A DNA stretch of 64,000 bases from Anaerolineales bacterium (GTDB taxonomy: Bacteria; Chloroflexota; Anaerolineae; Anaerolineales; Villigracilaceae): NCBI GenBank assembly GCA_020634895.1, contig JACKAV010000001.1, positions 484,037-548,036 of the forward strand, read 5' to 3'. Below the pieces are notes generated by a model, which saw only the letters and a list, made by a program, of their open reading frames with translations, was not told the DNA's origin and ran no database searches. Each line of letters starts with the position of its first letter. Within the stretch, counting starts at the first letter, position 1. Below are positions 52,733 through 60,588 of this stretch, one piece after another. The translations under genes were made by a program, and so were the position numbers.

Positions 52733-54916
52733 CTAAGCCTTTTTCACCGTGACAAAGGTCTGGCTCAAAGCCTGACTGCCGCTGATGGGGTCGGTGTATG
52801 TTACATGGATTGCGGAGTCGCTCGCGCCCACGCCGAAAGCTGTTTTCAGCCCCTTGGAGAGATGTCCGTAGCCGGGAGTCATGTAAACGCAATCGGGGCG
52901 GATGGCTTGAGTCGCCAGAAGTTTGGTGTGGATCGTGCCGACCTCGCTCGAGACTTCGACCCAGTCGTCGGTGGCAAGACCAAGCTTGGCGGCGGTCTGA
53001 GCGTTCATCCAGATGCGCGGTTCGTCGGAATATTTGTGGAGCAGTTGGTTGTTCTGAGTCCCGAACTGCGTGGCCTGTGCAACCTTGCCGGTAAGAAGAT
53101 AGAACTGGTTTTCGGAGGGTTGCGGCGGTTCTTCCCAAACGGGAACGCCGGGGAAACCGACTCTTGACAGTGTGTCGGAAAAAAGTTCAACTTTTCCGCT
53201 GGGGGTGTTCCAGGATAGTTCAGCTGGTTCGCCTTCGTGTGGAGTTTCCGGCGCTTCGGCATAACCCTTGGCTTTGACTTCCTCGAGGCTGACGCCCAAA
53301 GGCGCAAGCTGCTGGCGGAGATAATCTTCTTCATCAGCGTATTGGAAGTAATCGCCGAGTCCGAGGCGTTCGCCGAGTTGTTTGTAGATCCACAACGCGG
53401 ATTTGGCTTCGCCCTGCGGCTCGATCACGGGCTGGCGCAGGAACACTTTATCGCCGACCGGCAGGAGCGGATCGTAGCGTTCGAGATAGGATGCCTCAGG
53501 CAAAACCACATCCGAGAACCAGGCGGTGTCGTTCATGATGATGTCCACGGTCACGATGAAGTCCATCTTGCCGAAGGCTTTGATGGTCTTGCTGCGGTCA
53601 GGAATGGACATGATCGGGTTCTGGCGGGAAATGAACCAGCCGTGTGCCTGATACGGGTCGCCGCTGACGATGTTGTCGCGCAGTTCCTGGAAGACGCCGA
53701 TCTTGAGCGGAACGACCGGGTATTTCCACGGCACGCCATCGAGGCGCAAAGCGGAAACGCGCGGGTAAGGCGGCTGCGGGGGAGCGCCCAGCGTGCCGCT
53801 TTCCTCGCCACCCGCATCAGCCATGGTCACGTCCCAGTTGCCGAGCAGGGCGTTCAAAATGCTGATGGCGCGCTGGGTGTGGAATGAGTTGGTGAAGTTG
53901 GATGTACGCCAGCCGTTGTGGACCAAGACATGCGGAGCCGCGTCGGCGAGTTCGTGCGCGATGCGCGTGATCGTCTCGGCGGGGATGCCGGTCAACGGGG
54001 CAGCCCATTCAGCGGTGTAGCGGGCAACTTCGGTCTTCAATTCGTCGAAGCCGACCGTATTCCTGCTGACAAATGTCTTGTCATACAGTTTTTCGCTGAT
54101 GATGATGTTGAGCAGAGCCAGATGAAAGGCGAGGTCCATGCCCGGTTTGATGGGCAGCCACTCGGTCGCTTTTGAAGCGGTCTTGGTGTAGCGCGGGTCA
54201 AGGTAGACCACTTTCGCGCCGCGGTCGATCGCCATGATGAGGTCATGAGTCTCGGAGGTCGAGATCGCCTCGAGCAGGTTGCGCCCAGTCAGCAGGATGT
54301 ATTTCAAATTTTCGTCGTAGATACGTCCGGGTTCTTCCATGCCGTAGGTCATCAGGTTCGAGACGATCATGGCGTTGAAGCACAACGAACGTTGCGTTCC
54401 ATAGTTGGGCGAACCGAAAGCGTAGAGCAGGTTTTCGAACAGCGGCTGACTCAGGTTGTGCGTGGACGAGAAGACCATCGCTTCCGCGCCGTAGGTATCC
54501 TTGATCTTTTGCATGTTCGAGGCGACGATATCCAGCGCCTCATCCCACGACGCCTGGCGGAATTTGCCTTCGCCGCGTTTTCCCACTCTGACGAGGGGAG
54601 TCAGCACGCGGTCGGGGTCGTAGGTGTTCATCAAACCCGATTGCCCGCGCGGACAGAGATTGCCGCGTGAGTGTGCATGTTCGGGGTTGCCGTCGAGTTT
54701 GACGACGCGCCCATCCACCACTTTGGCGGTCAGACCGCAGCGCCATACGCACATCTCGCACATGCTGTGGATGTAACCATCACCATTTGCGTTGAGAAGT
54801 CCGGCTGCGCGCGCCGCCTGCGCCACCTGGGGTGGGAGCATTTGACCAAGCGCCACTGCCCCCGCTGAAGCCGCGCCCAGTTTTAGAAAATCTCTTCTTG
54901 AGATCGTTTTTGTCAT
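52733..54916 (-). CDS. Psr/Phs-type molybdopterin oxidoreductase, catalytic subunit
   Basis: 727 aa with a Tat signal (ISRRDFLKLG). The 4Fe-4S ligands are Cys53, Cys56, Cys60 and Cys88 in CEMCVWRCG and GNLCPRGQSG. A Cys at 179 (TQRSLCFNAM) is placed to ligate molybdenum. The family (PhsA/PsrA/SrrA) reduces thiosulfate, polysulfide or tetrathionate, and relatives reduce arsenate; sequence alone does not settle the substrate. The C-terminal molybdopterin-binding domain ends near VYMTPGYGHLSKG. The neighbouring YeeE/YedE genes support a sulfur substrate. An intergenic repeat separates it from the upstream transporter gene. Confidence 0.93.
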   Translation of the reverse strand: MTKTISRRDFLKLGAASAGAVALGQMLPPQVAQAARAAGLLNANGDGYIHSMCEMCVWRCGLTAKVVDGRVVKLDGNPEHAHSRGNLCPRGQSGLMNTYDPDRVLTPLVRVGKRGEGKFRQASWDEALDIVASNMQKIKDTYGAEAMVFSSTHNLSQPLFENLLYAFGSPNYGTQRSLCFNAMIVSNLMTYGMEEPGRIYDENLKYILLTGRNLLEAISTSETHDLIMAIDRGAKVVYLDPRYTKTASKATEWLPIKPGMDLAFHLALLNIIISEKLYDKTFVSRNTVGFDELKTEVARYTAEWAAPLTGIPAETITRIAHELADAAPHVLVHNGWRTSNFTNSFHTQRAISILNALLGNWDVTMADAGGEESGTLGAPPQPPYPRVSALRLDGVPWKYPVVPLKIGVFQELRDNIVSGDPYQAHGWFISRQNPIMSIPDRSKTIKAFGKMDFIVTVDIIMNDTAWFSDVVLPEASYLERYDPLLPVGDKVFLRQPVIEPQGEAKSALWIYKQLGERLGLGDYFQYADEEDYLRQQLAPLGVSLEEVKAKGYAEAPETPHEGEPAELSWNTPSGKVELFSDTLSRVGFPGVPVWEEPPQPSENQFYLLTGKVAQATQFGTQNNQLLHKYSDEPRIWMNAQTAAKLGLATDDWVEVSSEVGTIHTKLLATQAIRPDCVYMTPGYGHLSKGLKTAFGVGASDSAIHVTYTDPISGSQALSQTFVTVKKA

Positions 54917-54925
54917 AGAAAACTC

Positions 54926-54993
54926 CAGTTGTCAGTTATCAGTTACCAGTAATCAGTTTCACCTTTTTCTGGTAACTGTCTGCTGGTCACTGA
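54926..54993. repeat. Interspersed inverted repeat in operon
   Basis: Tandem CAGTTATCAGTTACCAGT-like units on the left meet TGGTAACTGTCTGCTGGTCA-like complements on the right. It occupies the gap between the transporter gene and the molybdoenzyme gene. Confidence 0.7.
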
Positions 54994-55548
54994 TTACGCG
55001 CTTTTCTCTTTCCTCTGCCAGCCTGCGCGGTCGATCAAATAGAAGAGCAGGAGCGAGATCAAAGCAAAGAGCAGGATGAAGAGGAAGGGGCTCACATTCC
55101 ACAGGTCAGGAATGATCGCGTTGCCGTAGTTCGCAGCCGCCGAAATTGCGGGGAACACCTGCTGATAGGTAAGTCCGTAGATAACTGCACCAGTCAAGAA
55201 ACCGAGTAAACCAGGAACGATGTAATCCAATTTGCCTTCGCCGCCACCGGCAGCGCAAGTGCCTGGTCAGTACCCGGTGAGAGCCATGCCGACGCCGAAT
55301 ATCAGCCCGCCGACGATGTTCCCAACGATGTAGGTTGCAGGGACGTTCGGGAAGGTGATCAGCCCCAAACCGCGCAGGGCGTACAGTCCGCTCATGGCGA
55401 CCACGAGGGCGGTCATCATGAACTTGAGGACGGCAAGGTCAGTGAAGCGGAAGACGTTCACGATCTTGTTGTATTTGGTCAAGCCAGCCTTGTTCAGCGA
55501 GAAACCGAAGAACGCGCCGAAGACAAGGGCAAGAATGTAGTTTGTCAT
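54994..55548 (-). CDS. YeeE/YedE-family transporter half 2, probable selenoprotein (in-frame TGA read as Sec)
   Basis: The frame encodes 93 residues up to GMALTGY, then TGA at 55269-55267, and continues in the same frame as PGTCAAGGGEGKLDYIVPG to a TAA-type stop at 54994, 184 residues if the TGA is translated. The family motif is GYCPGT, so the TGA replaces the conserved Cys expected to handle the sulfur substrate. A 17-nt hairpin starts 11 nt after the TGA. Five or six membrane helices are visible. With the adjacent half 1 gene it would form a thiosulfate or related sulfur/selenium importer. Alternatives are a nonsense mutation or a sequencing error. No ribosome-binding site supports a separate second gene. 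Confidence 0.75.
55239..55255 (-). promoter_or_regulatory. Candidate bacterial SECIS hairpin
   Basis: CGCTGCC-GGT-GGCGGCG on the minus strand: seven consecutive pairs (one T-G) closing a GGU loop. It begins 11 nt after the TGA at 55267, the same spacing and length as the minimal SECIS of E. coli fdhF, and has GU in the loop as SelB requires. Confidence 0.6.
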
Positions 55549-55557
55549 GTCGAACTC

Positions 55558-56103
55558 CTAATAGTTCTTGCGATAGATGATCAACGCCGTGACGATGCCC
55601 GACGCGAACATGCCCATGATGAAAAGGAACGCCGCGGGAGCCAGCAGCATGCCGCCGGAGATGGCGAGACCGCTGGTGCAGCCGCCTGCGATGCCAGCCG
55701 CATATTCCAGAATGATCGCGCCGATGAAAGCCAATGCCCAGCGCTTCCAAACCTGCGGACCAAAGATGCGCTTCCACTGTTCATCGGAATTGGCGGAGCC
55801 TTTCTTACCCCACAGCAATGTTCCGCTGGTGGCGGCGCCGATCATCCCGCCGAAGAACACACCGACGAGCAGGATCACGCCGTAGGTGATTCCGGGCGGC
55901 ATGATGAAGTTAAAGTACATATTGTCGAACGCTGCAGGTGCAACTGCCTTGCCGATCAAACCAGCGAGGTTTTCGAACGCACCCGAAGCACCGAGCAGGC
56001 TGTCACTCGCCCAAACCGCGGCAATGCCAACCAACCCAAGCAGAACGCCCGCCACGTACGGCGACCATTCTTCCTTGCGGATGTAGTTCATAATAAATTT
56101 CAT
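55558..56103 (-). CDS. YeeE/YedE-family transporter half 1
   Basis: 181 aa with four or five membrane helices. It carries the family's first Cys motif in GIAGGCTSGLAISGG, equivalent to the Cys sites of thiosulfate transporter TsuA. PPGITYGVILLVGVFFGGMIG is another helix pair. The start at 56103 is preferred to one five codons upstream because the GAGGA ribosome site lies between them. It is separated by 9 bases from half 2; both halves are needed for a complete pore. It brings sulfur compound, perhaps thiosulfate or (poly)sulfide, to the cytoplasm. Confidence 0.85.
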   Translation of the reverse strand: MKFIMNYIRKEEWSPYVAGVLLGLVGIAAVWASDSLLGASGAFENLAGLIGKAVAPAAFDNMYFNFIMPPGITYGVILLVGVFFGGMIGAATSGTLLWGKKGSANSDEQWKRIFGPQVWKRWALAFIGAIILEYAAGIAGGCTSGLAISGGMLLAPAAFLFIMGMFASGIVTALIIYRKNY

Positions 56104-56107
56104 GGCT

Positions 56108-56929
56108 TTATTCCTCATCCTTTTTTACAACAGCGTCCATCAGGTCCAGTACCTTGTCCGCTTTTTTGTTTTCAAGAACGCTCTTCAACGATTTGCGTGT
56201 GCCCGGTTTGAGACCGGCGATCTTCGGCAGCATGTCCACCACATCGGCGGGATATTCCTCTTCCACTTTCTTCGTGTCGCCGAACTTGACGTTGATGAAT
56301 TTCTCGCGGGTGATGACAAATCCGCCGCCGCCCACAAGCATCAAACCGATCATGCCAGCGAGGATGGCGTTGCCCCAGTTGGTCGGTTTTTTGCCGAGCA
56401 CGATCTCGTCGTAGCTGGCAACATAATCGATGACGTTGGGATCATCCACCACGACTTCGTTGCAGGTGTTGCTGACCGGAGCGCTTACAGCGGAATCCGC
56501 GGCGACGGGAGCCGCATCAGACCCCGCCGAAGTCGGAGCCGCGCCGCCCGAGCCGACGGTCACGCCGAGGGCGTCTGCGTAGACTTGCGCGCGCGCATCC
56601 AGATCCGCTACGTGGCACTGCTGGCAGGCTGCCTGCACATCCGAAAGCGGGTCGACCATGCCTTCGTGCGCGGCGGCTTTATCTGTCGCCTGGTTGTTGC
56701 CTGCGTGGCAGATGTAGCAAAAATCGCCGAAGGCGTGAGACTGATGCCAGCTCGTTCCATCGGCATTGACAGGCATTTCTGCCTGTACTTCGTGGCAGTT
56801 CTTACAGGACGATGCCTGCGAACCGCATTGCGCATTGACGGGTGTTGCCGTTGCCAAAAAAACGCCGGCAGCGATCACAAGCGCCAACCCAGCAAATAGG
56901 AAATAAAAAGCGGTATTCTTTTGTTGCAT
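56108..56929 (-). CDS. Triheme membrane-bound cytochrome c
   Basis: 273 aa. A signal peptide or anchor (about 5-33) precedes three CxxCH haem sites: CKNCH (42-46), CYICH (71-75) and CQQCH (102-106). After an Ala/Gly/Ser-rich linker, a second membrane helix lies near 187-207 (GNAILAGMIGLMLVGGGGFVI), with a cytoplasmic Lys/Glu-rich tail. It probably passes electrons in the periplasm to or from the Psr-type enzyme or bc complex further down the operon. The start at 56929 follows AGGAGAG. It is the second gene of the operon after the ArsR gene. Confidence 0.9.
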   Translation of the reverse strand: MQQKNTAFYFLFAGLALVIAAGVFLATATPVNAQCGSQASSCKNCHEVQAEMPVNADGTSWHQSHAFGDFCYICHAGNNQATDKAAAHEGMVDPLSDVQAACQQCHVADLDARAQVYADALGVTVGSGGAAPTSAGSDAAPVAADSAVSAPVSNTCNEVVVDDPNVIDYVASYDEIVLGKKPTNWGNAILAGMIGLMLVGGGGFVITREKFINVKFGDTKKVEEEYPADVVDMLPKIAGLKPGTRKSLKSVLENKKADKVLDLMDAVVKKDEE

Positions 56930-56965
56930 GTTTCTCTCCTGGAAGGTATTTGAGAACACTTTCAT

Positions 56966-57304
56966 TTATAGTTGCGCATCGATCACAAGGTTTGCTTTCG
57001 ATGTTAGGATGTCGTGGAGGACTGCCCTCAGAATGTCGAGGGCTTGGATGAGGCGGTCGTCTCCCAATGAATAGGTGATGGTGACGCCCTGCCGGGTTGT
57101 TTGCACCAGCCCGTGATCCCGCAGTACTTTCAAGTGGCGGGAGATGGTGGGTTGGGTGACCCCAAGTCCATTTGCCAATTCGGTGACGTTTCTCGGTTGA
57201 TCGTTCAAGGCGTACAGGATCATGAGGCGGGTGGCATCTGAGAAAGCGGAGCACAGATTAGCTTCCAGTTGGGAAATCTCTTGTGTAAGGGCTTGTGGGA
57301 GCAT
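56966..57304 (-). CDS. ArsR-family transcriptional regulator
   Basis: 112 aa winged-helix protein with the ArsR HTH: FSDATRLMILYALNDQPRNVTELA then GLGVTQPTISRHLKVLRDHGLV. No cysteine pair typical of ArsR/SmtB metal sensors is present (only Cys18, and no other), so it probably senses a sulfur or redox signal through another route, or acts as a non-metal repressor. It is the first gene of the respiratory operon, 36 bases before the triheme cytochrome. An inverted repeat just upstream is the likely operator, so it probably autoregulates the operon. Confidence 0.9.
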   Translation of the reverse strand: MLPQALTQEISQLEANLCSAFSDATRLMILYALNDQPRNVTELANGLGVTQPTISRHLKVLRDHGLVQTTRQGVTITYSLGDDRLIQALDILRAVLHDILTSKANLVIDAQL

Positions 57305-57322
57305 GTCTTTTCCTTATTTATT

Positions 57323-57340
57323 CGAATAAGCATATATTCG
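57323..57340. promoter_or_regulatory. Probable ArsR operator
   Basis: CGAATA and TATTCG separated by six bases, in an AT-rich extended palindrome, 19-36 bases upstream of the ArsR start codon. Confidence 0.55.
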
Positions 57341-57375
57341 AGTAGACTGATTTTATTTTCACTGCATGGAAATCG

Positions 57376-57395
57376 ATAGTGAAAATTGTCACTAT
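57376..57395. promoter_or_regulatory. CRP/FNR-like palindrome upstream of the operon
   Basis: ATAGTGA-AAATTG-TCACTAT, a perfect 7-bp inverted repeat with the N6 spacing of CRP-type sites. It lies 72-91 bases before the ArsR start, a position suited to activation. The rest of the 299-base gap 57305-57603 shows no gene or RNA structure I can support. Confidence 0.5.
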
Positions 57396-57603
57396 GTTCA
57401 TGCCCAATGTAATATTTAATGTGTTTTTCGAACTTGAAATACAAATTTTGTCACATTAATTTCGCGCCAAGGACAGAGTTGGGCGAATTAAACGGACAAA
57501 AATAGCCCGAAATCCTTTGGAAATCGGGAAGATTCATGTTGTACGCAATATAAAAATTTTGGAAAGCTGTTTGTTTTATATTCCCCCTTGCGGTGCAATT
57601 TCT

Positions 57604-58200
57604 TTATGTGGTCATCTGCCCTATTGCAAATGAAACAATTTCTTGAATGTTATGGCGATCCAAAACGGTGTGGGGAACCTGTCCTTCGAGCGCGAGCGAT
57701 ACGATACCATGAAGCTGTCCCCAAACGGAAACAGCCATCAGGTCCGCGGGAGCCGCAGGCAGGATGGCTGCTGATTGACAGGCTTGAACAACTTCCACGA
57801 CCAGTTTAAATGTCTTGCTTGAAATTTCCACAAAGGATGGGTAATCTTTTTCTTTCTCCAACACGCCGGAGAACATGATCTTGAACGTGTCGGTGTTTTC
57901 CTCTGCAAAGCGGATATATGTTTTTGCACCTTCGATGAGTTGCTTTTTTGGATTCTTGGAATGGGAGGATATTGCGGATTCCAACTCTGCGTAGAGTTGA
58001 TTGAAGCCTTCGGTAGAGATCGCTGCAATGAGAGATTGTTTATCGGGGAAATGTGCATACGGCGCAGAGTGGCTCACGCCTGCACGCTGCGCCACTTTGC
58101 GCAGGCTTAATCCGCTAACGCCTTCCTTCGCCAGAATTTCCACTCCGGCTTTGATGAGGGCATTTTTTAGATCGCCGTGGTGATACTTTTTAGATGGCAT
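57604..58200 (-). CDS. TetR-family transcriptional regulator
   Basis: 198 aa. The N-terminal HTH is KVAQRAGVSHSAPYAHFPDKQSLIAAI, typical of TetR proteins; the C-terminal helical domain (about 60-198) binds an effector. The start at 58200 is set by MPSKKYHHGDLKNALI. It reads divergently from the sugar-catabolic operon, with two palindromic operator-like sites in the shared region, so it most likely represses that operon and perhaps itself until its inducer, possibly the transported substrate, appears. Confidence 0.93.
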   Translation of the reverse strand: MPSKKYHHGDLKNALIKAGVEILAKEGVSGLSLRKVAQRAGVSHSAPYAHFPDKQSLIAAISTEGFNQLYAELESAISSHSKNPKKQLIEGAKTYIRFAEENTDTFKIMFSGVLEKEKDYPSFVEISSKTFKLVVEVVQACQSAAILPAAPADLMAVSVWGQLHGIVSLALEGQVPHTVLDRHNIQEIVSFAIGQMTT

Positions 58201-58220
58201 GGGGGAGATGGTAAGCGAAA

Positions 58221-58239
58221 ATCTTGACACCGTCAAGAT
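58221..58239. promoter_or_regulatory. TetR operator 1
   Basis: ATCTTGACACCGTCAAGAT, a perfect 8-bp inverted repeat with 3-base centre. It overlaps the -35 box of the plus-strand promoter. Confidence 0.7.
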
Positions 58240-58252
58240 TGTGACCTAAAAT
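58224..58252 (+). promoter_or_regulatory. Sigma-70-type promoter of the aldolase operon
   Basis: TTGACA at 58224-58229 and TAAAAT at 58247-58252 are exactly 17 bases apart. Both boxes touch TetR-type palindromes. Confidence 0.75.
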
Positions 58253-58269
58253 CTGGACACTGTCTAGTT
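58251..58269. promoter_or_regulatory. TetR operator 2
   Basis: CTGGAC-ACT-GTCTAG, a near-perfect palindrome whose centre lies 30 bases (about three helix turns) from that of operator 1. It covers the end of the -10 box and the likely transcription start. Confidence 0.6.
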
Positions 58270-58285
58270 TTTGAGGAGTTTGTAG

Positions 58286-58304
58286 GTCATGCTTTTAGCA
58301 TGAT
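58286..58304. repeat. Palindromic repeat (GTCATGCT family) in leader
   Basis: GTCATGCT-TTT-AGCATGAT, sister of the copy at 32492-32510, with a second small palindrome CACGTT/AACGTG just after it. It lies in the untranslated leader of the aldolase gene. Confidence 0.65.
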
Positions 58305-58365
58305 GTTCTTATCTGAAAAGTTGTCACGTTACAAACGTGGCATACAGAAAAGTATGGAGAAAGTT

Positions 58366-59052
58366 ATGGGAAATTTTGACTCTGAAAAAAAGTTGATCGT
58401 TGAAACCGCTCACGAATTGGTGCGCAAAGGCTTTTTGATGGCAACGGGCGGGAATTTGTCTTTGCGTGTAGCAAATAAGGCGGCGTTTGCTATTACCCCG
58501 TCTAATTACGATTATATGAAGATGACTCCAGATGACGTCTGTATTTTGGATTTTGACTTGAATATGCTTGAAGGGCACCTCAAGCCGTCGGTCGAGTCTG
58601 CCATGCATGGGGCGGTGTATCAGGCAAGGGGAGATGTGAATGCCATCATCCACACGCATCAGGTTTACACCAGCGCGTTGACCTTGATCAAGTCGCCGAT
58701 CCCGGCTCTGTTCGATGAGCAGGCGCGTTTCCTTGGGCGCAGTGTCGAGATCATTCCGTATGCGCCATCCGGAACAGGAATGCTTAAGAGTACAGTTGCC
58801 AAGCATGTTAGAAATCAGAACAATGCGTTCATGATGCAGAATCATGGGGCACTGGTCTTTGGTCACGATATGGAACGGGCTGTCCACAATGTTGAGATTC
58901 TAGAAAAATGCGCCATGGCATATCTGCTGGCGATCTGCACCGAGAAGAAAATTAGCAAAATCCCATTGGCGGTGCGTGAGGTCGCCTTTGCCAAATTGCG
59001 CAAAGACCAGAAAAAAGTTGAAAAGGGTGAAGAAGTAAAAAGTGGTGAATAA
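58366..59052 (+). CDS. Class II aldolase/adducin-family protein
   Basis: 228 aa with the fold of L-fuculose-phosphate aldolase. The zinc ligands are His96, His98 and His160 (IIHTHQVY, MQNHGALVFG), and Glu77 in SVESAMHGAV is the usual catalytic residue. MATGGNLSLR binds the phosphate. It would cleave a phosphorylated sugar or sugar acid into two shorter fragments in the cytoplasm. The start at 58366 is preferred because GGAG lies 6 bases before; earlier in-frame ATGs have no good ribosome site. It is first in the operon with aminotransferase, transporter and kinase. Confidence 0.88.
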   Translation: MGNFDSEKKLIVETAHELVRKGFLMATGGNLSLRVANKAAFAITPSNYDYMKMTPDDVCILDFDLNMLEGHLKPSVESAMHGAVYQARGDVNAIIHTHQVYTSALTLIKSPIPALFDEQARFLGRSVEIIPYAPSGTGMLKSTVAKHVRNQNNAFMMQNHGALVFGHDMERAVHNVEILEKCAMAYLLAICTEKKISKIPLAVREVAFAKLRKDQKKVEKGEEVKSGE

Positions 59053-59053
59053 G

Positions 59054-60499
59054 ATGAACGAACAGAAATATGCAATTAGTGAATATCACAACGTGATTGA
59101 GGTCTATAAAAAATTAAACAACCTCATCAGTCAGCCCATGTGCCATGTGAAGCGCGAGAAGATGCAGGAATTTCTCGGCTATTTCGATAGCAAGTGCAAG
59201 CGTTCAAAAGAACTGACAGACGAAGCCAAGAAGTTTATCCCGGGCGGGGTGCAGCATAATTTGGCGTTCAATTATCCATTCCCGATCGCCATCGAAAAAA
59301 CGGATGGCGCTTATCTTTGGGATGCCGACGGCAATGAATACATTGACTTTTTGCAGGCGGGCGGTCCGACTGTGTTGGGCAGTAACTATGCGCCTGTGCG
59401 TGAAAAAGTTTTTGAGATGTTAAACGAGTGCGGACCAGTGACTGGTCTGTTTCATGAATATGAATTGAAGTTGGCAGAGCTTGTCAATCGCTTCATGCCT
59501 GCGGTGGAGATGTTCCGCATGTTGGGCTCAGGCACCGAGAGTGTGATGGCGGCAGTCCGTGCGGCGCGGGCGTTTACCAAAAAGAAATATATCATCAAGG
59601 TCGGCGGCGCGTATCACGGCTGGAGCGACCCGATGGTCTATGGCTTGCATGTGCCCGGCACGGGTCGGCTTGAGGCGACGGGCATTCCACGTGGGGCGAG
59701 TGCGGCGACGCGCGAGTTCTTCCCGAACAGTCTCGGGGCGTTGAAACGTCAACTTTGGCTGAACAGGCTGCGGGGCGGCACCGCGGCGGTGATCGTCGAG
59801 CCGTTGGGACCAGAATCAGGGACTCGCCCCGTGCCGTTTGACTTCAATCAAAAAATCCGTGAGCTGTGCGATGAGTTCGGCGCGCTTCTTATCTTCGACG
59901 AGGTCGTGACTGGCTTTCGAGTGGGCTTGGGTGGCGCTCAAGGCTTTTTCGGCGTCAAACCCGATCTGACGGTGTTTGGCAAATGCATCACGGGCGGCTA
60001 CCCCATGGCAGGTGGCGTGGGCGGACGTGCCGAAGTTGTTTCGCGTTTTGCGGCGGGCATTGGCGGCATCGGTGAACGAGCGTATGTGGGTGGAACGCTT
60101 TCAGCGAACCCACTTTCGTGTGTGGCGGGTTATTACTCATTGTTGGAAATGGAACGCACGAATGCTGCGGTCATCGCCGGGCGAGCAGGGGACCGGCTCA
60201 CGAAAGGCTTGCAAGCCATCATTGAAAAATACGGCTTGCCATTCGTGGCTTATAACCAGGGTTCGATCGTCCATTTGGAGACTTCGGGTGTGATGTTGCT
60301 GGACTTGCGTAACCCGATCCGCTTGGCGAAGGAACTCAAGCCGCGCAAGCATATGATTGAGGAAATGGGCGCAGCGTACATGTCGCAAGGATTGATCACG
60401 TTGGCTGGCTCGCGCATGTACACGTCCATGGCAGATACGGATGAAGTGATCGATAGTGCATTGAATAAGTTTGAAATAGTTTTAGAAGCATGTGTGTAA
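59054..60499 (+). CDS. Class III aminotransferase (GSA-aminomutase-like)
   Basis: 481 aa. The fold type I PLP domain is clear: TESVMAAVRAARAFT, AYHGWSD, FDEVVTGFRVG and VFGKCITGGYPMAG with the PLP-binding Lys. It resembles glutamate-1-semialdehyde aminomutase, but this fold group includes many transaminases, and the operon points to catabolism rather than haem synthesis. It has an N-terminal extension of about 55 residues. The start at 59054 follows the aldolase stop by one base; a GTG at 59042 within that gene is an alternative. The substrate is unknown; an amino sugar, amino polyol or amino acid derivative is plausible. Confidence 0.88.
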   Translation: MNEQKYAISEYHNVIEVYKKLNNLISQPMCHVKREKMQEFLGYFDSKCKRSKELTDEAKKFIPGGVQHNLAFNYPFPIAIEKTDGAYLWDADGNEYIDFLQAGGPTVLGSNYAPVREKVFEMLNECGPVTGLFHEYELKLAELVNRFMPAVEMFRMLGSGTESVMAAVRAARAFTKKKYIIKVGGAYHGWSDPMVYGLHVPGTGRLEATGIPRGASAATREFFPNSLGALKRQLWLNRLRGGTAAVIVEPLGPESGTRPVPFDFNQKIRELCDEFGALLIFDEVVTGFRVGLGGAQGFFGVKPDLTVFGKCITGGYPMAGGVGGRAEVVSRFAAGIGGIGERAYVGGTLSANPLSCVAGYYSLLEMERTNAAVIAGRAGDRLTKGLQAIIEKYGLPFVAYNQGSIVHLETSGVMLLDLRNPIRLAKELKPRKHMIEEMGAAYMSQGLITLAGSRMYTSMADTDEVIDSALNKFEIVLEACV

Positions 60500-60508
60500 T
60501 GTTGGACC

Positions 60509-60563
60509 CCAACGACTCTCGTCGTTGGAGAGGCGAAAGTCAAAAGTCGGGAGACTTTTGACT
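60509..60563. repeat. Two adjacent hairpins between aminotransferase and MFS genes
   Basis: CCAACGAC/GTCGTTGG (60509-60528) and AGTCAAAAGTC/GACTTTTGACT (60538-60563), each perfect. No T-run follows, so they are probably interspersed repeats or mRNA-stabilising hairpins. Confidence 0.65.
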
Positions 60564-60588
60564 CCGAAAATCAAAGGAGCATCATGAC

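Noticed and set aside
54994..55230. Separate small membrane protein starting at the TTG at 55230
   Set aside because: It has no ribosome-binding site and is in frame with the sequence before the TGA; it is better read as one recoded protein.
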